Source: Micromonospora kangleipakensis
GTDB lineage: Bacteria; Actinomycetota; Actinomycetes; Mycobacteriales; Micromonosporaceae
NCBI RefSeq assembly: GCF_004217615.1
Contig: NZ_SHLD01000001.1
Span: forward strand, 6,944,001 to 7,008,000
DNA: 64,000 nt
Direction: 5' to 3'
Shown: positions 44,556-52,078 of the stretch, piece after piece
Layout of the letters: every line of letters starts with the position of its first letter
Numbering within the stretch: position 1 is the first letter of the stretch
Made by a program: the position numbers and the translations under genes
Notes under the pieces: model-generated
What the model was told of the DNA's origin: nothing
Databases searched by the model: none
The model's input: only the letters and a program-made list of their open reading frames with translations

Positions 44556-45370
44556 ACGTGCAGGCCGCACTCGGTCTTCTCGAACATGGCCCACCGGCCC
44601 GCCCGCGGGTCCTCCCCCGCCTTGGTGCGGCGGGTGCAGGGCCAGCAGCCGATCGAGCCGTAGCCCCGGCTGAACAGCTCGTTGACGGGGATGTCGTAGC
44701 GGGCGACGTAGGCGTCCACGTCGCGCTGGGTCCAGGTCGCGATCGGGTTCACCTTGACCTTGCCGCGCCGGGCGTCGAAGGTCACCACCGGCGTGTTCGC
44801 CCGGGTCGGCGACTCGTCCCGGCGCAGCCCGGCGGCCCAGGCGTCGTACTCCGTCAGGGCCCGCTCCAGCGGCTCGACCTTTCGCAGCTGGCAGCAGTCG
44901 TCCGGGGACCTGTTGAACAGCCGGGGGCCGTACTGGCCGTCCTGCTGCCCGACGGTCATCCGGGGGCGGATCGAGCGGACGTTCACCGGCAGCCGCCGGG
45001 CCACCTCGTCGCGGACCCGCAGCGTCTCCGGGAAGTGCAGCCCGGTGTCCAGGAAGACCACGTCCACCCCGGGCGCGACCCGGGAGACCAGGTGCGCGAG
45101 CACGCCGTCCGCCATCGAGCTGGTGACGCAGAACCGGTCGCCGAAGGTCTCGGCGGCCCAGCGGGCGATCTCCAGCGCCGGGGCGCCCTCCAGCTCCCGC
45201 CCGGCCGTCTCGGCCAGCGCGCGCAGCTCCTCGGGGTCGCGGCGCTCCGGGTCGGCCGGCGCCGGGCCGCCGGGGCCGACCAGGCCCAGGTTCGTGGCGG
45301 AGACCAGCTTCATCGGTGCCGGCTCTTCGTTCGCGACTGCGGGGCTCGCAAGCTCACTCCTCGCGCTCAC
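44552..45370 (-). CDS. cysH: Adenylyl-sulfate (APS)/PAPS reductase
   Basis: The protein of up to 272 residues has an adenine-nucleotide alpha-hydrolase fold with VTSSMADGVLAHL and VDVVFLDTGLHFPET. It has the paired cysteines CCQLRKVEPL and the second pair CWPC that bind a [4Fe-4S] cluster. The C-terminal nucleophile motif is TECGLHV. The cluster cysteines mean APS is the likely substrate. The GTG at 45370 overlaps the zinc-ribbon gene's stop. A start at 45313 (MKLVSATN) is possible, and the intervening 19 residues look atypical. Confidence 0.92.
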   Translation of the reverse strand: MSARSELASPAVANEEPAPMKLVSATNLGLVGPGGPAPADPERRDPEELRALAETAGRELEGAPALEIARWAAETFGDRFCVTSSMADGVLAHLVSRVAPGVDVVFLDTGLHFPETLRVRDEVARRLPVNVRSIRPRMTVGQQDGQYGPRLFNRSPDDCCQLRKVEPLERALTEYDAWAAGLRRDESPTRANTPVVTFDARRGKVKVNPIATWTQRDVDAYVARYDIPVNELFSRGYGSIGCWPCTRRTKAGEDPRAGRWAMFEKTECGLHV

Positions 45371-45525
45371 CGGATCACCGCCCTGCCGAGCAGGCCGGTG
45401 AACTTCACCGTGAAGACCCGGGCGCAGGCGTGGCACTCCCAGGCGCCGTGCCCGGCCTCGCTCGGCCGCAGGTCCTCCTCACCGCAGTACGGGCAGTAGA
45501 GAGGCGCGGAACGGGCGTCACTCAT
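45367..45525 (-). CDS. 52-residue zinc-ribbon protein of the sulfur-assimilation operon
   Basis: The small protein starts MSDARSAPLYCPYCGEEDLR and has a second pair in WECHACARVF, giving a CxxC-x18-CxxC zinc ribbon or rubredoxin-like knuckle. It is coupled at both ends: ATGA overlap with sulfite reductase and GTGA overlap with cysH. A similar small gene lies between the sulfite and APS reductase genes in Streptomyces (the SCO6101 position, from memory). Its role is unknown; electron transfer or enzyme assembly would fit the context. Confidence 0.8.
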   Translation of the reverse strand: MSDARSAPLYCPYCGEEDLRPSEAGHGAWECHACARVFTVKFTGLLGRAVIR

Positions 45526-47234
45526 CGCAACTCCTCCTCGTCGACCCTGATCACCCAGTTGGCGAACGTCTCACCCTCGGTCCGGCCGGCCAGGTAGCGC
45601 CGGGCCAGCCGTTCCACGTACTCCGGAAGCTCCGCGGCGGTGGTCTTGAGGCCGCGCAGCTTGCGGCCGAAGCCGGCGGTCTGCCCCTGGGCCATGCCGA
45701 GGCCACCGCCCAGGTGCACCTGGAAGCCCTCCACCTGGCGGCCGTCCGGACCGACCACCAGCTGGCCCTTCAGGCCGATGTCGGCGACCTGGGTCCGGGC
45801 GCAGGCGTTCGGGCAGCCGTTGAGGTGGATGGAGATGTCGGCGTCGAAGTCGCGCAGCCGCTCCTCCAGCCGGGCCACCAGTTCCTCGCCGCGGGCCTTG
45901 GTCTCGACGATGGCGAGCTTGCAGAACTCGATGCCGGTGCAGGCCATGGTGCCGCGCCGCCAGGCCGACGGCCGGGCCTCCAGGCCGAGCCGGCGCAGCG
46001 CCGCGACCAGGGACTCCGTGCGCTCCGGCGCCACGTCGAGGACCAGCAGCTTCTGGTACGGGGTGAGCCGCACCCGATCGCTGCCGTGCGCCTCGACCAC
46101 CTCGGCCAGCTCGGCGAGCTGCCCGCCGGAGACCCGACCCACCACCGGGGCCGCCCCGACGTAGTTGCGCCCGTCGCGCTGCCGGTGCACGCCGATGTGG
46201 TCCACCGGCTTGCTCGGCAGCTCCGGCGCCGGGCCGTCGAGCAGCGTCCGGCCCAGGTACTCCTTCTCCAGCACCTCGCGGAACTTCGCCACGCCCCAGT
46301 CGGCGACCAGGAACTTCAGCCGGGCCCGGTTGCGCAGCCGGCGGTAGCCGTAGTCGCGGAAGATGCCGACCACGCCGGCCCAGACGTCCGGCACCTCGGC
46401 CAGCGGCACCCAGACGCCGAGCCGCTGGGCCAGCATCGGGTTGGTGGAGAGGCCGCCGCCGACCCAGACGTCGAAGCCGGGACCGTGCTCCGGGTGGTCC
46501 ACGCCGAGGAAGGCGATGTCGTTCGCCTCGTACGGGGTGTCGACCAGCCAGGAGATCGAGGTCTTGAATTTGCGGGGCAGGTTGGAGAACTGCTTGTCGC
46601 CGACGTACCGGCTCACGATCTCGTCGATCGCCGGGGTCGGGTCGAGCAGCTCGGCCTCGGCCACCCCGGCGACCGGGCTGCCGAGCACGATGCGCGGGCA
46701 GTCACCGCACGCCTCGGTGGTCTGCAGGCCGACCGCCTCCAGCCGGCGCCAGATCTCCGGCATGTCCTCCACCCGGATCCAGTGGAACTGGATGTTCTGC
46801 CGGTCGGTGACGTCGGCGGTGTCCCGGGCGAACTCGCGGGAGATGTCGGCGATGACCCGAAGCTGGGCCAGGTTGAGCTGGCCGCCGTCGACCCGGACCC
46901 GGAGCATGAAGAACTCGTCCTCCAGCTCGTGCGGCTCCAGCACGGCGGTGCGCCCGCCGTCGATGCCGGCCTTGCGCTGCGTGTAGAGGCCCCACCAGCG
47001 GAACCGGCCGCGCAGGTCCTGCGGGTCGATCGAGGCGAAGCCCCGGTGGGCGTAGATGTTCTCGATCCGGGCCCGGACGTTCAGCGGGTCGTCGTCCTTC
47101 TTGATCCGCTCGTTGGGGTTGAGCGGCTCGCGGTGACCGAGCGCCCACTGCCCCTCCCCGCGCGGACGGCGGGGGGCCCGGGCGGCGGGGGCGGCCGGGA
47201 TCTCGGGCCGGGTCGGGGTGCTGCTGACCGCCAT
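45522..47234 (-). CDS. Ferredoxin-dependent sulfite reductase (SirA/NirA-like)
   Basis: The 570-residue siroheme/[4Fe-4S] enzyme reduces sulfite to sulfide. It has two nitrite/sulfite-reductase repeats. Siroheme-binding segments include DVTDRQNIQFHW and TTEACGDCPRIVLGSP. The cluster cysteines are in ACTGIEFCKLA and NGCPNACAR. The ATG at 47234 follows GGAGGA by about 8 nt. The downstream cysH and chelatase genes make assimilatory sulfite reduction more likely than nitrite reduction. A leader peptide gene precedes it. Confidence 0.93.
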   Translation of the reverse strand: MAVSSTPTRPEIPAAPAARAPRRPRGEGQWALGHREPLNPNERIKKDDDPLNVRARIENIYAHRGFASIDPQDLRGRFRWWGLYTQRKAGIDGGRTAVLEPHELEDEFFMLRVRVDGGQLNLAQLRVIADISREFARDTADVTDRQNIQFHWIRVEDMPEIWRRLEAVGLQTTEACGDCPRIVLGSPVAGVAEAELLDPTPAIDEIVSRYVGDKQFSNLPRKFKTSISWLVDTPYEANDIAFLGVDHPEHGPGFDVWVGGGLSTNPMLAQRLGVWVPLAEVPDVWAGVVGIFRDYGYRRLRNRARLKFLVADWGVAKFREVLEKEYLGRTLLDGPAPELPSKPVDHIGVHRQRDGRNYVGAAPVVGRVSGGQLAELAEVVEAHGSDRVRLTPYQKLLVLDVAPERTESLVAALRRLGLEARPSAWRRGTMACTGIEFCKLAIVETKARGEELVARLEERLRDFDADISIHLNGCPNACARTQVADIGLKGQLVVGPDGRQVEGFQVHLGGGLGMAQGQTAGFGRKLRGLKTTAAELPEYVERLARRYLAGRTEGETFANWVIRVDEEELR

Positions 47235-47576
47235 CGCGGCGTCCTCCGATGTCTGCTGTGCCTGAACGCGGACGCGGCGGCCGGCCCTGGAGAGGGCCGT
47301 GGACGGCGATGTCTTCGACGGCCGGCGCGGAACGCGCCCGAGACGGATGGGTCGGGCGTCGTCAGTTGGCCGGACAGATCGCGCTGCGCACGCGGCCGTA
47401 ATCAACGTGGCGACGGGCCACGAAGCGGCGGACGACAGCGGCGGTCATGGGCCCATGCTTCCACACCCCCGGTTGACCGGCCAATGACCGCGTGTGCGAT
47501 CCCACATCACGGACCGCGGGCCGCGAATCGGCGGACCAGCCCGCCGAGCCGTCCCCGCCGTGTGACGCTGCGACAT
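47235..47576. other. Divergent region with cysteine-type leader peptide and attenuator-like stems
   Basis: Apart from the 28-residue leader peptide, the transcribed leader of the sulfite reductase operon holds GC stems such as GGGCGCG-TTC-CGCGCC just after the peptide. These could form alternative structures depending on ribosome position. The rightmost 100 bases serve the divergent glycosyltransferase gene. Confidence 0.45.
47362..47448 (-). CDS. 28-residue putative leader peptide of the sulfur operon
   Basis: The reading is MTAAVVRRFVARRHVDYGRV followed by RSAICPAN and a stop. The core RRHVDxxRVxSAxC is the hallmark of actinobacterial leader peptides found before cysteine and sulfur genes, with a Cys near the end. 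Ribosome stalling at that Cys codon would report cysteine supply to the operon starting 128 bases downstream. An AAGCAT hexamer 6 nt before the ATG suggests a leaderless start. Confidence 0.75.
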   Translation of the reverse strand: MTAAVVRRFVARRHVDYGRVRSAICPAN

Positions 47577-49244
47577 GTGACCGCACCTTCGGAGCTGAGA
47601 CGGGCCAGCGGCGCGGCCGCTCCGGTCAGGAGCCACCACCGGCGGTGGCTGGTCTGGCTGACGCCGGTGCTGCTCACGCTGGTGGTCACCCTCACCGGGT
47701 TGAGTCGGGCGCAGCTGTGGCGGGACGAGCTGGCGACCTGGAGCGCGGCGACGCGGCCGGTCGGCGACCTGGTCCGGCTGGCCAGCACCATCGACGCCGC
47801 CACCGGGCCGTACTACCTGCTCATGCACGGCTGGACCGCGCTCTTCGGCGACTCGGCGACCGCGCTGCGGCTGCCGTCGGTGCTGGCCATGGCGGCCGCC
47901 GCGGGGCTGACCGCCCGGCTCGGCGAACGGCTGGTCGACGCCCGGGTCGGGCTGCTGGCCGGGCTGCTCCTCGCCGTCCTCCCCGGCACCTCCCGGTACG
48001 CCCAGGAGGCCCGCCCGTACGCGCTGGCCACGCTCCTCGCCGTGCTCGCCACGCTGCTGCTGGTCGAGGCGCTGCGACGGCCGACGTGGACCCGCTGGGC
48101 GGGCTACGCCGCCGCCGTCGCCGTGCTGGGCCTGACCCACCTGATCGCGCTCACCCTGCTCGCCGCGCACGCCGTCGCGGTGCTGCTGGTCCAGTGGGGC
48201 GCCCCGGCAGCCGCCGGCCTCGGCGCTCCGCCGGCCGGGACCCGCCGGCCGACCGACGACCGTCCGACCAACGACCGTCCGACCGACGAGCGGCCGGACG
48301 GCGAACGACCGCACGGCGGGCGACCCGGCGGCGCACCACCCGACGAACGACCGCGCAGCGAACGACCGGCCGGCGAACGATCCGGCGGCGAGCGGCGGGC
48401 GGGGCGCCGCGTCCTGTGGCGGTGGCTGGTGGCGTTGGTGCCGACCGTGCTGGTGGTCGGTCCGCTGGTGCTGGTGGCCCGGGGGCAGCGGTCCCGGCAG
48501 CTCGACTGGGTGGACCCGGCCCGGCTGACCGACCTGGCGGCGCTGCCGGGCGGGGTGGCGCAGAGCGGCGCGGTGGGCGGCCTGCTGCTCGGTCTCGCCG
48601 CCCTGGGTGCCGGACGGCTCGGCCGGCGGGCGCTGCTGCCGGCGGCCTGCGCGCTGCTGCCGGTGCTGCTGGTCTTCGCCGCGGGGCTGGTCGTACCGCT
48701 GTGGGTGCCGCGCTACCTGGTCTTCACCGTGCCGTTCGGCTGCCTGCTGGCCGGCGCGGCGCTGGCCGGCGTACGGCTGGCGCCGGCGCTCGCCGTGGTG
48801 CTGCTGGCCGGGCTGCTCGGCCTGCCCGACCAGGCGGGGCTGCGCCGCACCCACGAGTGGCCGCGCACCGCCACGGTCGACTACCGGGGCGTGGCCCGGG
48901 TGATCGCCGACCATCAGCAGCCCGGCGACGTGATCGTCTTCTCCCCCCGGGACAGTTGGCTCTTCCTCGACCTCGGCACCGCGTACCACCTGGGGTCGTC
49001 GCAGCCCCGCGACGTGCTGGTGGCCCGCGACCAGCGGCAGCGCGCGGACCTCTGGGCCAGCGAGTGCGACCGGCCGGCGGAGTGCCTGGCCGGCACGCGC
49101 CGGGTCTGGCTGGTGGTCGCCGGGCGGCGGAGCGACCCGGTGGCGGCCGTGCCGGGGGCGAAGGGCGCGGCGCTGCGGGACGGCTTCACCGTCCGCCAGG
49201 TCTGGCCGCGCCCCGGCCTGACGGTCGCCCTGCTCACCCGCTGA
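47577..49244 (+). CDS. GT39-like membrane glycosyltransferase with disordered repeat insert
   Basis: The 555-residue polytopic membrane protein has the first-loop motif LWRDELATWSAAT, which holds the catalytic Asp-Glu of GT-C mannosyltransferase-like enzymes. About ten hydrophobic helices and a C-terminal soluble domain follow. A hydrophilic insert at about residues 220-280 is made of degenerate PTDDRPTNDRP/GERP units between two helices. It probably moves a sugar from a polyprenyl-phosphate donor. The start is uncertain: GTG 47577 has GACGCT 7 nt upstream, and GTG 47562 is also in frame. Confidence 0.78.
   Translation: MTAPSELRRASGAAAPVRSHHRRWLVWLTPVLLTLVVTLTGLSRAQLWRDELATWSAATRPVGDLVRLASTIDAATGPYYLLMHGWTALFGDSATALRLPSVLAMAAAAGLTARLGERLVDARVGLLAGLLLAVLPGTSRYAQEARPYALATLLAVLATLLLVEALRRPTWTRWAGYAAAVAVLGLTHLIALTLLAAHAVAVLLVQWGAPAAAGLGAPPAGTRRPTDDRPTNDRPTDERPDGERPHGGRPGGAPPDERPRSERPAGERSGGERRAGRRVLWRWLVALVPTVLVVGPLVLVARGQRSRQLDWVDPARLTDLAALPGGVAQSGAVGGLLLGLAALGAGRLGRRALLPAACALLPVLLVFAAGLVVPLWVPRYLVFTVPFGCLLAGAALAGVRLAPALAVVLLAGLLGLPDQAGLRRTHEWPRTATVDYRGVARVIADHQQPGDVIVFSPRDSWLFLDLGTAYHLGSSQPRDVLVARDQRQRADLWASECDRPAECLAGTRRVWLVVAGRRSDPVAAVPGAKGAALRDGFTVRQVWPRPGLTVALLTR
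48249..48405 (+). repeat. Degenerate tandem repeats inside the GT39-like gene
   Basis: Units around CGACCGTCCGACC and CGAACGACCG recur in frame and encode Asp/Glu-Arg-Pro repeats. They lie in a loop between membrane helices. Confidence 0.6.
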
Positions 49245-49289
49245 CCCCCGCCGCGCGACCACCCCGACGCGGCGGCAGGGCGCGGCCGG

Positions 49290-50837
49290 TCAGGGGGTGA
49301 GGCGGTCGGCGGAGCCGCGGGCGAGGGGGACCACCAGCACGGCCTCGGTGCCGCCGGTGGCGCCGTTGCGCAGCTCGATGGTGCCGCGGAGTTCGCCGGT
49401 CACCAGCGCCCGGACGATCTGCAGGCCGAGCCGGCCGCCGCGTTCGGCGTCGAACTGCTCGGGCAGGCCGCGACCGTTGTCGGCGACCGAGACGTGCAGC
49501 TGCTTGCGGAACCGGTGCGCGGAGACCACCACCTCGGGCTTGCCGCCCCCCTCCGCGACGACCGCGCCCTCCTCCCCGGCGGGCGGGAAGCCGTGCTCGA
49601 CGGCGTTGAGCAGCAGCTCGTTGAGGACCATCACCAGCGAGGTGGCGATCTCGGCGGGCAGCACGCCGAAGCTGCCCGTGCGGCGCATGCCGACCGTCAC
49701 CTCGGTCGCCGCGACCTCGGTGGCCGCGCTGGCCACCCGGTCGACGATGCCGTCGAACTCGACCGCCTCGTCGCTGGACATGGAGAGCGTCTCGTGCACC
49801 AGGGCGATCGAGGCGACCCGGCGGACCGACTCCTCCAGGGCGACCCGGGCCTCGGGCATGGAGACCCGGCGGGCCTGGAGGCGGAGCAGCGCGGCGACGG
49901 TCTGGAGGTTGTTCTTCACCCGGTGGTGGATCTCCCGGATGGTGGCGTCCTTGGTGATCAGGGCGCGGTCCCGGCGGCGTACCTCGGTGATGTCGCGGAC
50001 CAGCACCAGCGCGCCGATCGGCACGCCGGCCGGCATCAGCGGCAGCGCCCGGGTGAGCATGGTGGCGCCGCGGGCGTCGATCTCCCGCCGGGGCGGGGCG
50101 TCCCCGCGCAGCGCGGCCAGGATGGCGTTCGCCGCGTCGGTGCCCTCCAGCGGGTCGCCGGCCAGCCGGCGGTGCAGCTTGGCCAGGTCCTCCCCCACCA
50201 GGTGCGAGGCGTAGCCCAACCGGCGGTACGCGGACTGCGCGTTCGGGCTGGCGTAGGTGACCTTGCCGTTGGCGTCCAGCCGGACCAGGCCGTCGCCGAC
50301 CCGGGGCGCGGAGGTGGTCTCGCCGGGGTGCCGGGGCGGCGGGAACGTGCCGTCGGCGATCATCTGGGCCAGGTCGTCGGCGGTGGTCAGGTAGTTCAGT
50401 TCGAGCTGGCTGGGCGTGCGGGCGGTGGAGAGGTTGGTGTCCCGGCCGACCACCGCGATGACCTCGCCGTTCTCTCCGTCGGCGGTCCGCAGCCGCACCG
50501 GGATCGCCTCGTGCCGGGCGGGCACGTCGCCGTACCAGACCGGGTCGCCCTCCCGCCAGATCCGGCCCTGCCGGTGGGCCACCTCCAGGTGGGCCACCTC
50601 CGGACCGCCGACGATCCGCCCGACCTGGTCGTCCAGGTATGCGGTGGGGGCGGTCGTCGGGCGGACCTGGGCGACGCAGAGGAACGTCCCGTCGCCGTCC
50701 ACCGGCACCCAGAGCAGCAGGTCGGCGAAGGAGAGATCGGACAGCAGCTGCCAGTCCCCCGCGATCCGGTGCAGGTGGTCGATGTCGGCCGGGCGGAGCT
50801 GGGTGTGCTCCTCGGCGAGGTCGCGCAGCGTGGACAC
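49290..50837 (-). CDS. pdtaS: PdtaS-like sensor histidine kinase
   Basis: The 515-residue cytosolic kinase has an N-terminal GAF-like domain (about 1-140) and a PAS domain (about 180-290). The HisKA_2 phosphoacceptor is IREIHHRVKNNLQTVAALL. The HATPase domain has LNELLLNAVEHGF and ADNGRGLPE. This architecture and its neighbourhood with whiB1 match mycobacterial PdtaS, whose partner PdtaR is an ANTAR RNA-binding regulator encoded elsewhere. The GTG at 50837 has CACGCT exactly 7 nt upstream. Confidence 0.92.
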   Translation of the reverse strand: MSTLRDLAEEHTQLRPADIDHLHRIAGDWQLLSDLSFADLLLWVPVDGDGTFLCVAQVRPTTAPTAYLDDQVGRIVGGPEVAHLEVAHRQGRIWREGDPVWYGDVPARHEAIPVRLRTADGENGEVIAVVGRDTNLSTARTPSQLELNYLTTADDLAQMIADGTFPPPRHPGETTSAPRVGDGLVRLDANGKVTYASPNAQSAYRRLGYASHLVGEDLAKLHRRLAGDPLEGTDAANAILAALRGDAPPRREIDARGATMLTRALPLMPAGVPIGALVLVRDITEVRRRDRALITKDATIREIHHRVKNNLQTVAALLRLQARRVSMPEARVALEESVRRVASIALVHETLSMSSDEAVEFDGIVDRVASAATEVAATEVTVGMRRTGSFGVLPAEIATSLVMVLNELLLNAVEHGFPPAGEEGAVVAEGGGKPEVVVSAHRFRKQLHVSVADNGRGLPEQFDAERGGRLGLQIVRALVTGELRGTIELRNGATGGTEAVLVVPLARGSADRLTP

Positions 50838-50844
50838 GAGACAC

Positions 50845-50850
50845 AGCGTG
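50845..50850 (-). promoter_or_regulatory. -10 hexamer CACGCT of pdtaS (leaderless)
   Basis: CACGCT on the minus strand lies exactly 7 nt before the GTG at 50837. Confidence 0.4.
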
Positions 50851-50862
50851 CCACGCCGGAGG

Positions 50863-51915
50863 TCACATCGTCGCGGTGACCTTCTTCAGCCCGCGCGGGG
50901 CGTCCGGGTCCTCGCCCCGAGCCAACGCCAGGGCCAGGGCGAGCCGCTGCAGCGGGAGGATGTCCAGCAGCGGGGCGTACCGCTCGTCGACCTCGGGGAC
51001 GGCCATCCGGGTGGCGCCCTCGACGTCGGCGGAGCCGACCACCACCACGTCGGCGCGGCGCTCGCCGAGCCGGGGCAGCACCTCCCCCATCGAGCGGCCG
51101 CCGGGGCCGGAGCCGACGACGGCGAGCACCGGGACGTCCGGGTCGGTCATGGCCAGCGGGCCGTGCAGCAGGTCGGCGCCGGAGAAGGCGAGGGCCGGCA
51201 GGTACGAGGTCTCCATCAGCTTCAGCGCCGCCTCCCGGGCGGTCGGGTACGCGTACCCCCGGCCGGTGGTGACGAGCTGGGCGGCGAACCGGTAGCGCGG
51301 GGCGAGCTGGGCCGGGGTGGGGTCGGCGAGGGTGCGCTCGGCCAGCTCGGGCAGGGCGCCGAGGGCGGCCCGCTCCTCGGCCGGCAGCACCCCGTCGCCG
51401 GCGCGTACCCCCTCGACGAGCATCAGCAGCGCGAGCAGCTCAGCGGTGTACGTCTTGGTGGCGGCGACGGCCCGCTCGTGCCCGGCGGCGATGTCGACGG
51501 CGAGTTCGGCGGTCTCCACCAGCGGGGAGTCGGGCGCGTTGGTGACGGCGAGGGTGAGCGCGCCGGAGGCCCGGGCCACCCGGAGCACCTCGGCCAGGTC
51601 GGGCGAGCCGCCGCTCTGGCTGACCCCGACGACCAGGGCGTCGGAGAGGTCGGGCCGGGCGCCGTAGACGGTGATCGCGCTCGGCGAGGCGAGGCCGGCG
51701 GGAAGGCCGAGCCGGATCTCGGTCAGGTACGCCGCGTAGAGGGCCGCGTGGTCGGAGGTGCCGCGGGCGGTGAAGACCACGTGCCGGGGGCGGCGCTCGG
51801 CGATCACCGCCGCCACCCGGGCGATCGCCCCGGCGTGCTCGGCGGAGAGCAGGCGGTCGTAGCCGGCCGGCTGCTCGTCGATGTCGGCGGCCATGCCGGC
51901 CCCTGGACGGGTCAC
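50863..51915 (-). CDS. SIS-domain sugar isomerase/deaminase (GlmS C-terminal-like)
   Basis: The 350-residue protein has two SIS domains: FTARGTSDHAALYAAYL with VVGVSQSGGSPDLAEVL, and VTTGRGYAYPTAREAALKL. The tail LKKVTATM resembles the end of GlmS. No glutaminase domain is present. It may therefore be an ammonia-independent glucosamine-6-phosphate deaminase (NagB-II) or a related aldose-ketose enzyme. The GTG at 51915 follows GAGGGGAG. Direct GCGCGATCG repeats lie in the upstream region at 51931 and 51942. Confidence 0.82.
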   Translation of the reverse strand: MTRPGAGMAADIDEQPAGYDRLLSAEHAGAIARVAAVIAERRPRHVVFTARGTSDHAALYAAYLTEIRLGLPAGLASPSAITVYGARPDLSDALVVGVSQSGGSPDLAEVLRVARASGALTLAVTNAPDSPLVETAELAVDIAAGHERAVAATKTYTAELLALLMLVEGVRAGDGVLPAEERAALGALPELAERTLADPTPAQLAPRYRFAAQLVTTGRGYAYPTAREAALKLMETSYLPALAFSGADLLHGPLAMTDPDVPVLAVVGSGPGGRSMGEVLPRLGERRADVVVVGSADVEGATRMAVPEVDERYAPLLDILPLQRLALALALARGEDPDAPRGLKKVTATM

Positions 51916-52078
51916 GGAGAACTCCCCTCTGCGCGATCGCCGCGCGATCGGTGCTCAGTCTTGCATCTTTGCGTCTATCCGAGCAACGTAACGAACAGCA
52001 ATGCGCAGTGGATCACCGAATCGACGCACCATCCCCTAGGCTTGCCCGGCTGGCGAACCGACGCACCGAGAGGACGAC

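Noticed and set aside
45714..47576. Long in-frame upstream extension of the GT39-like gene
   Set aside because: It lies antisense to the sulfite reductase gene and reads as a His/Val/Asp-rich shadow; the real start is near 47577.
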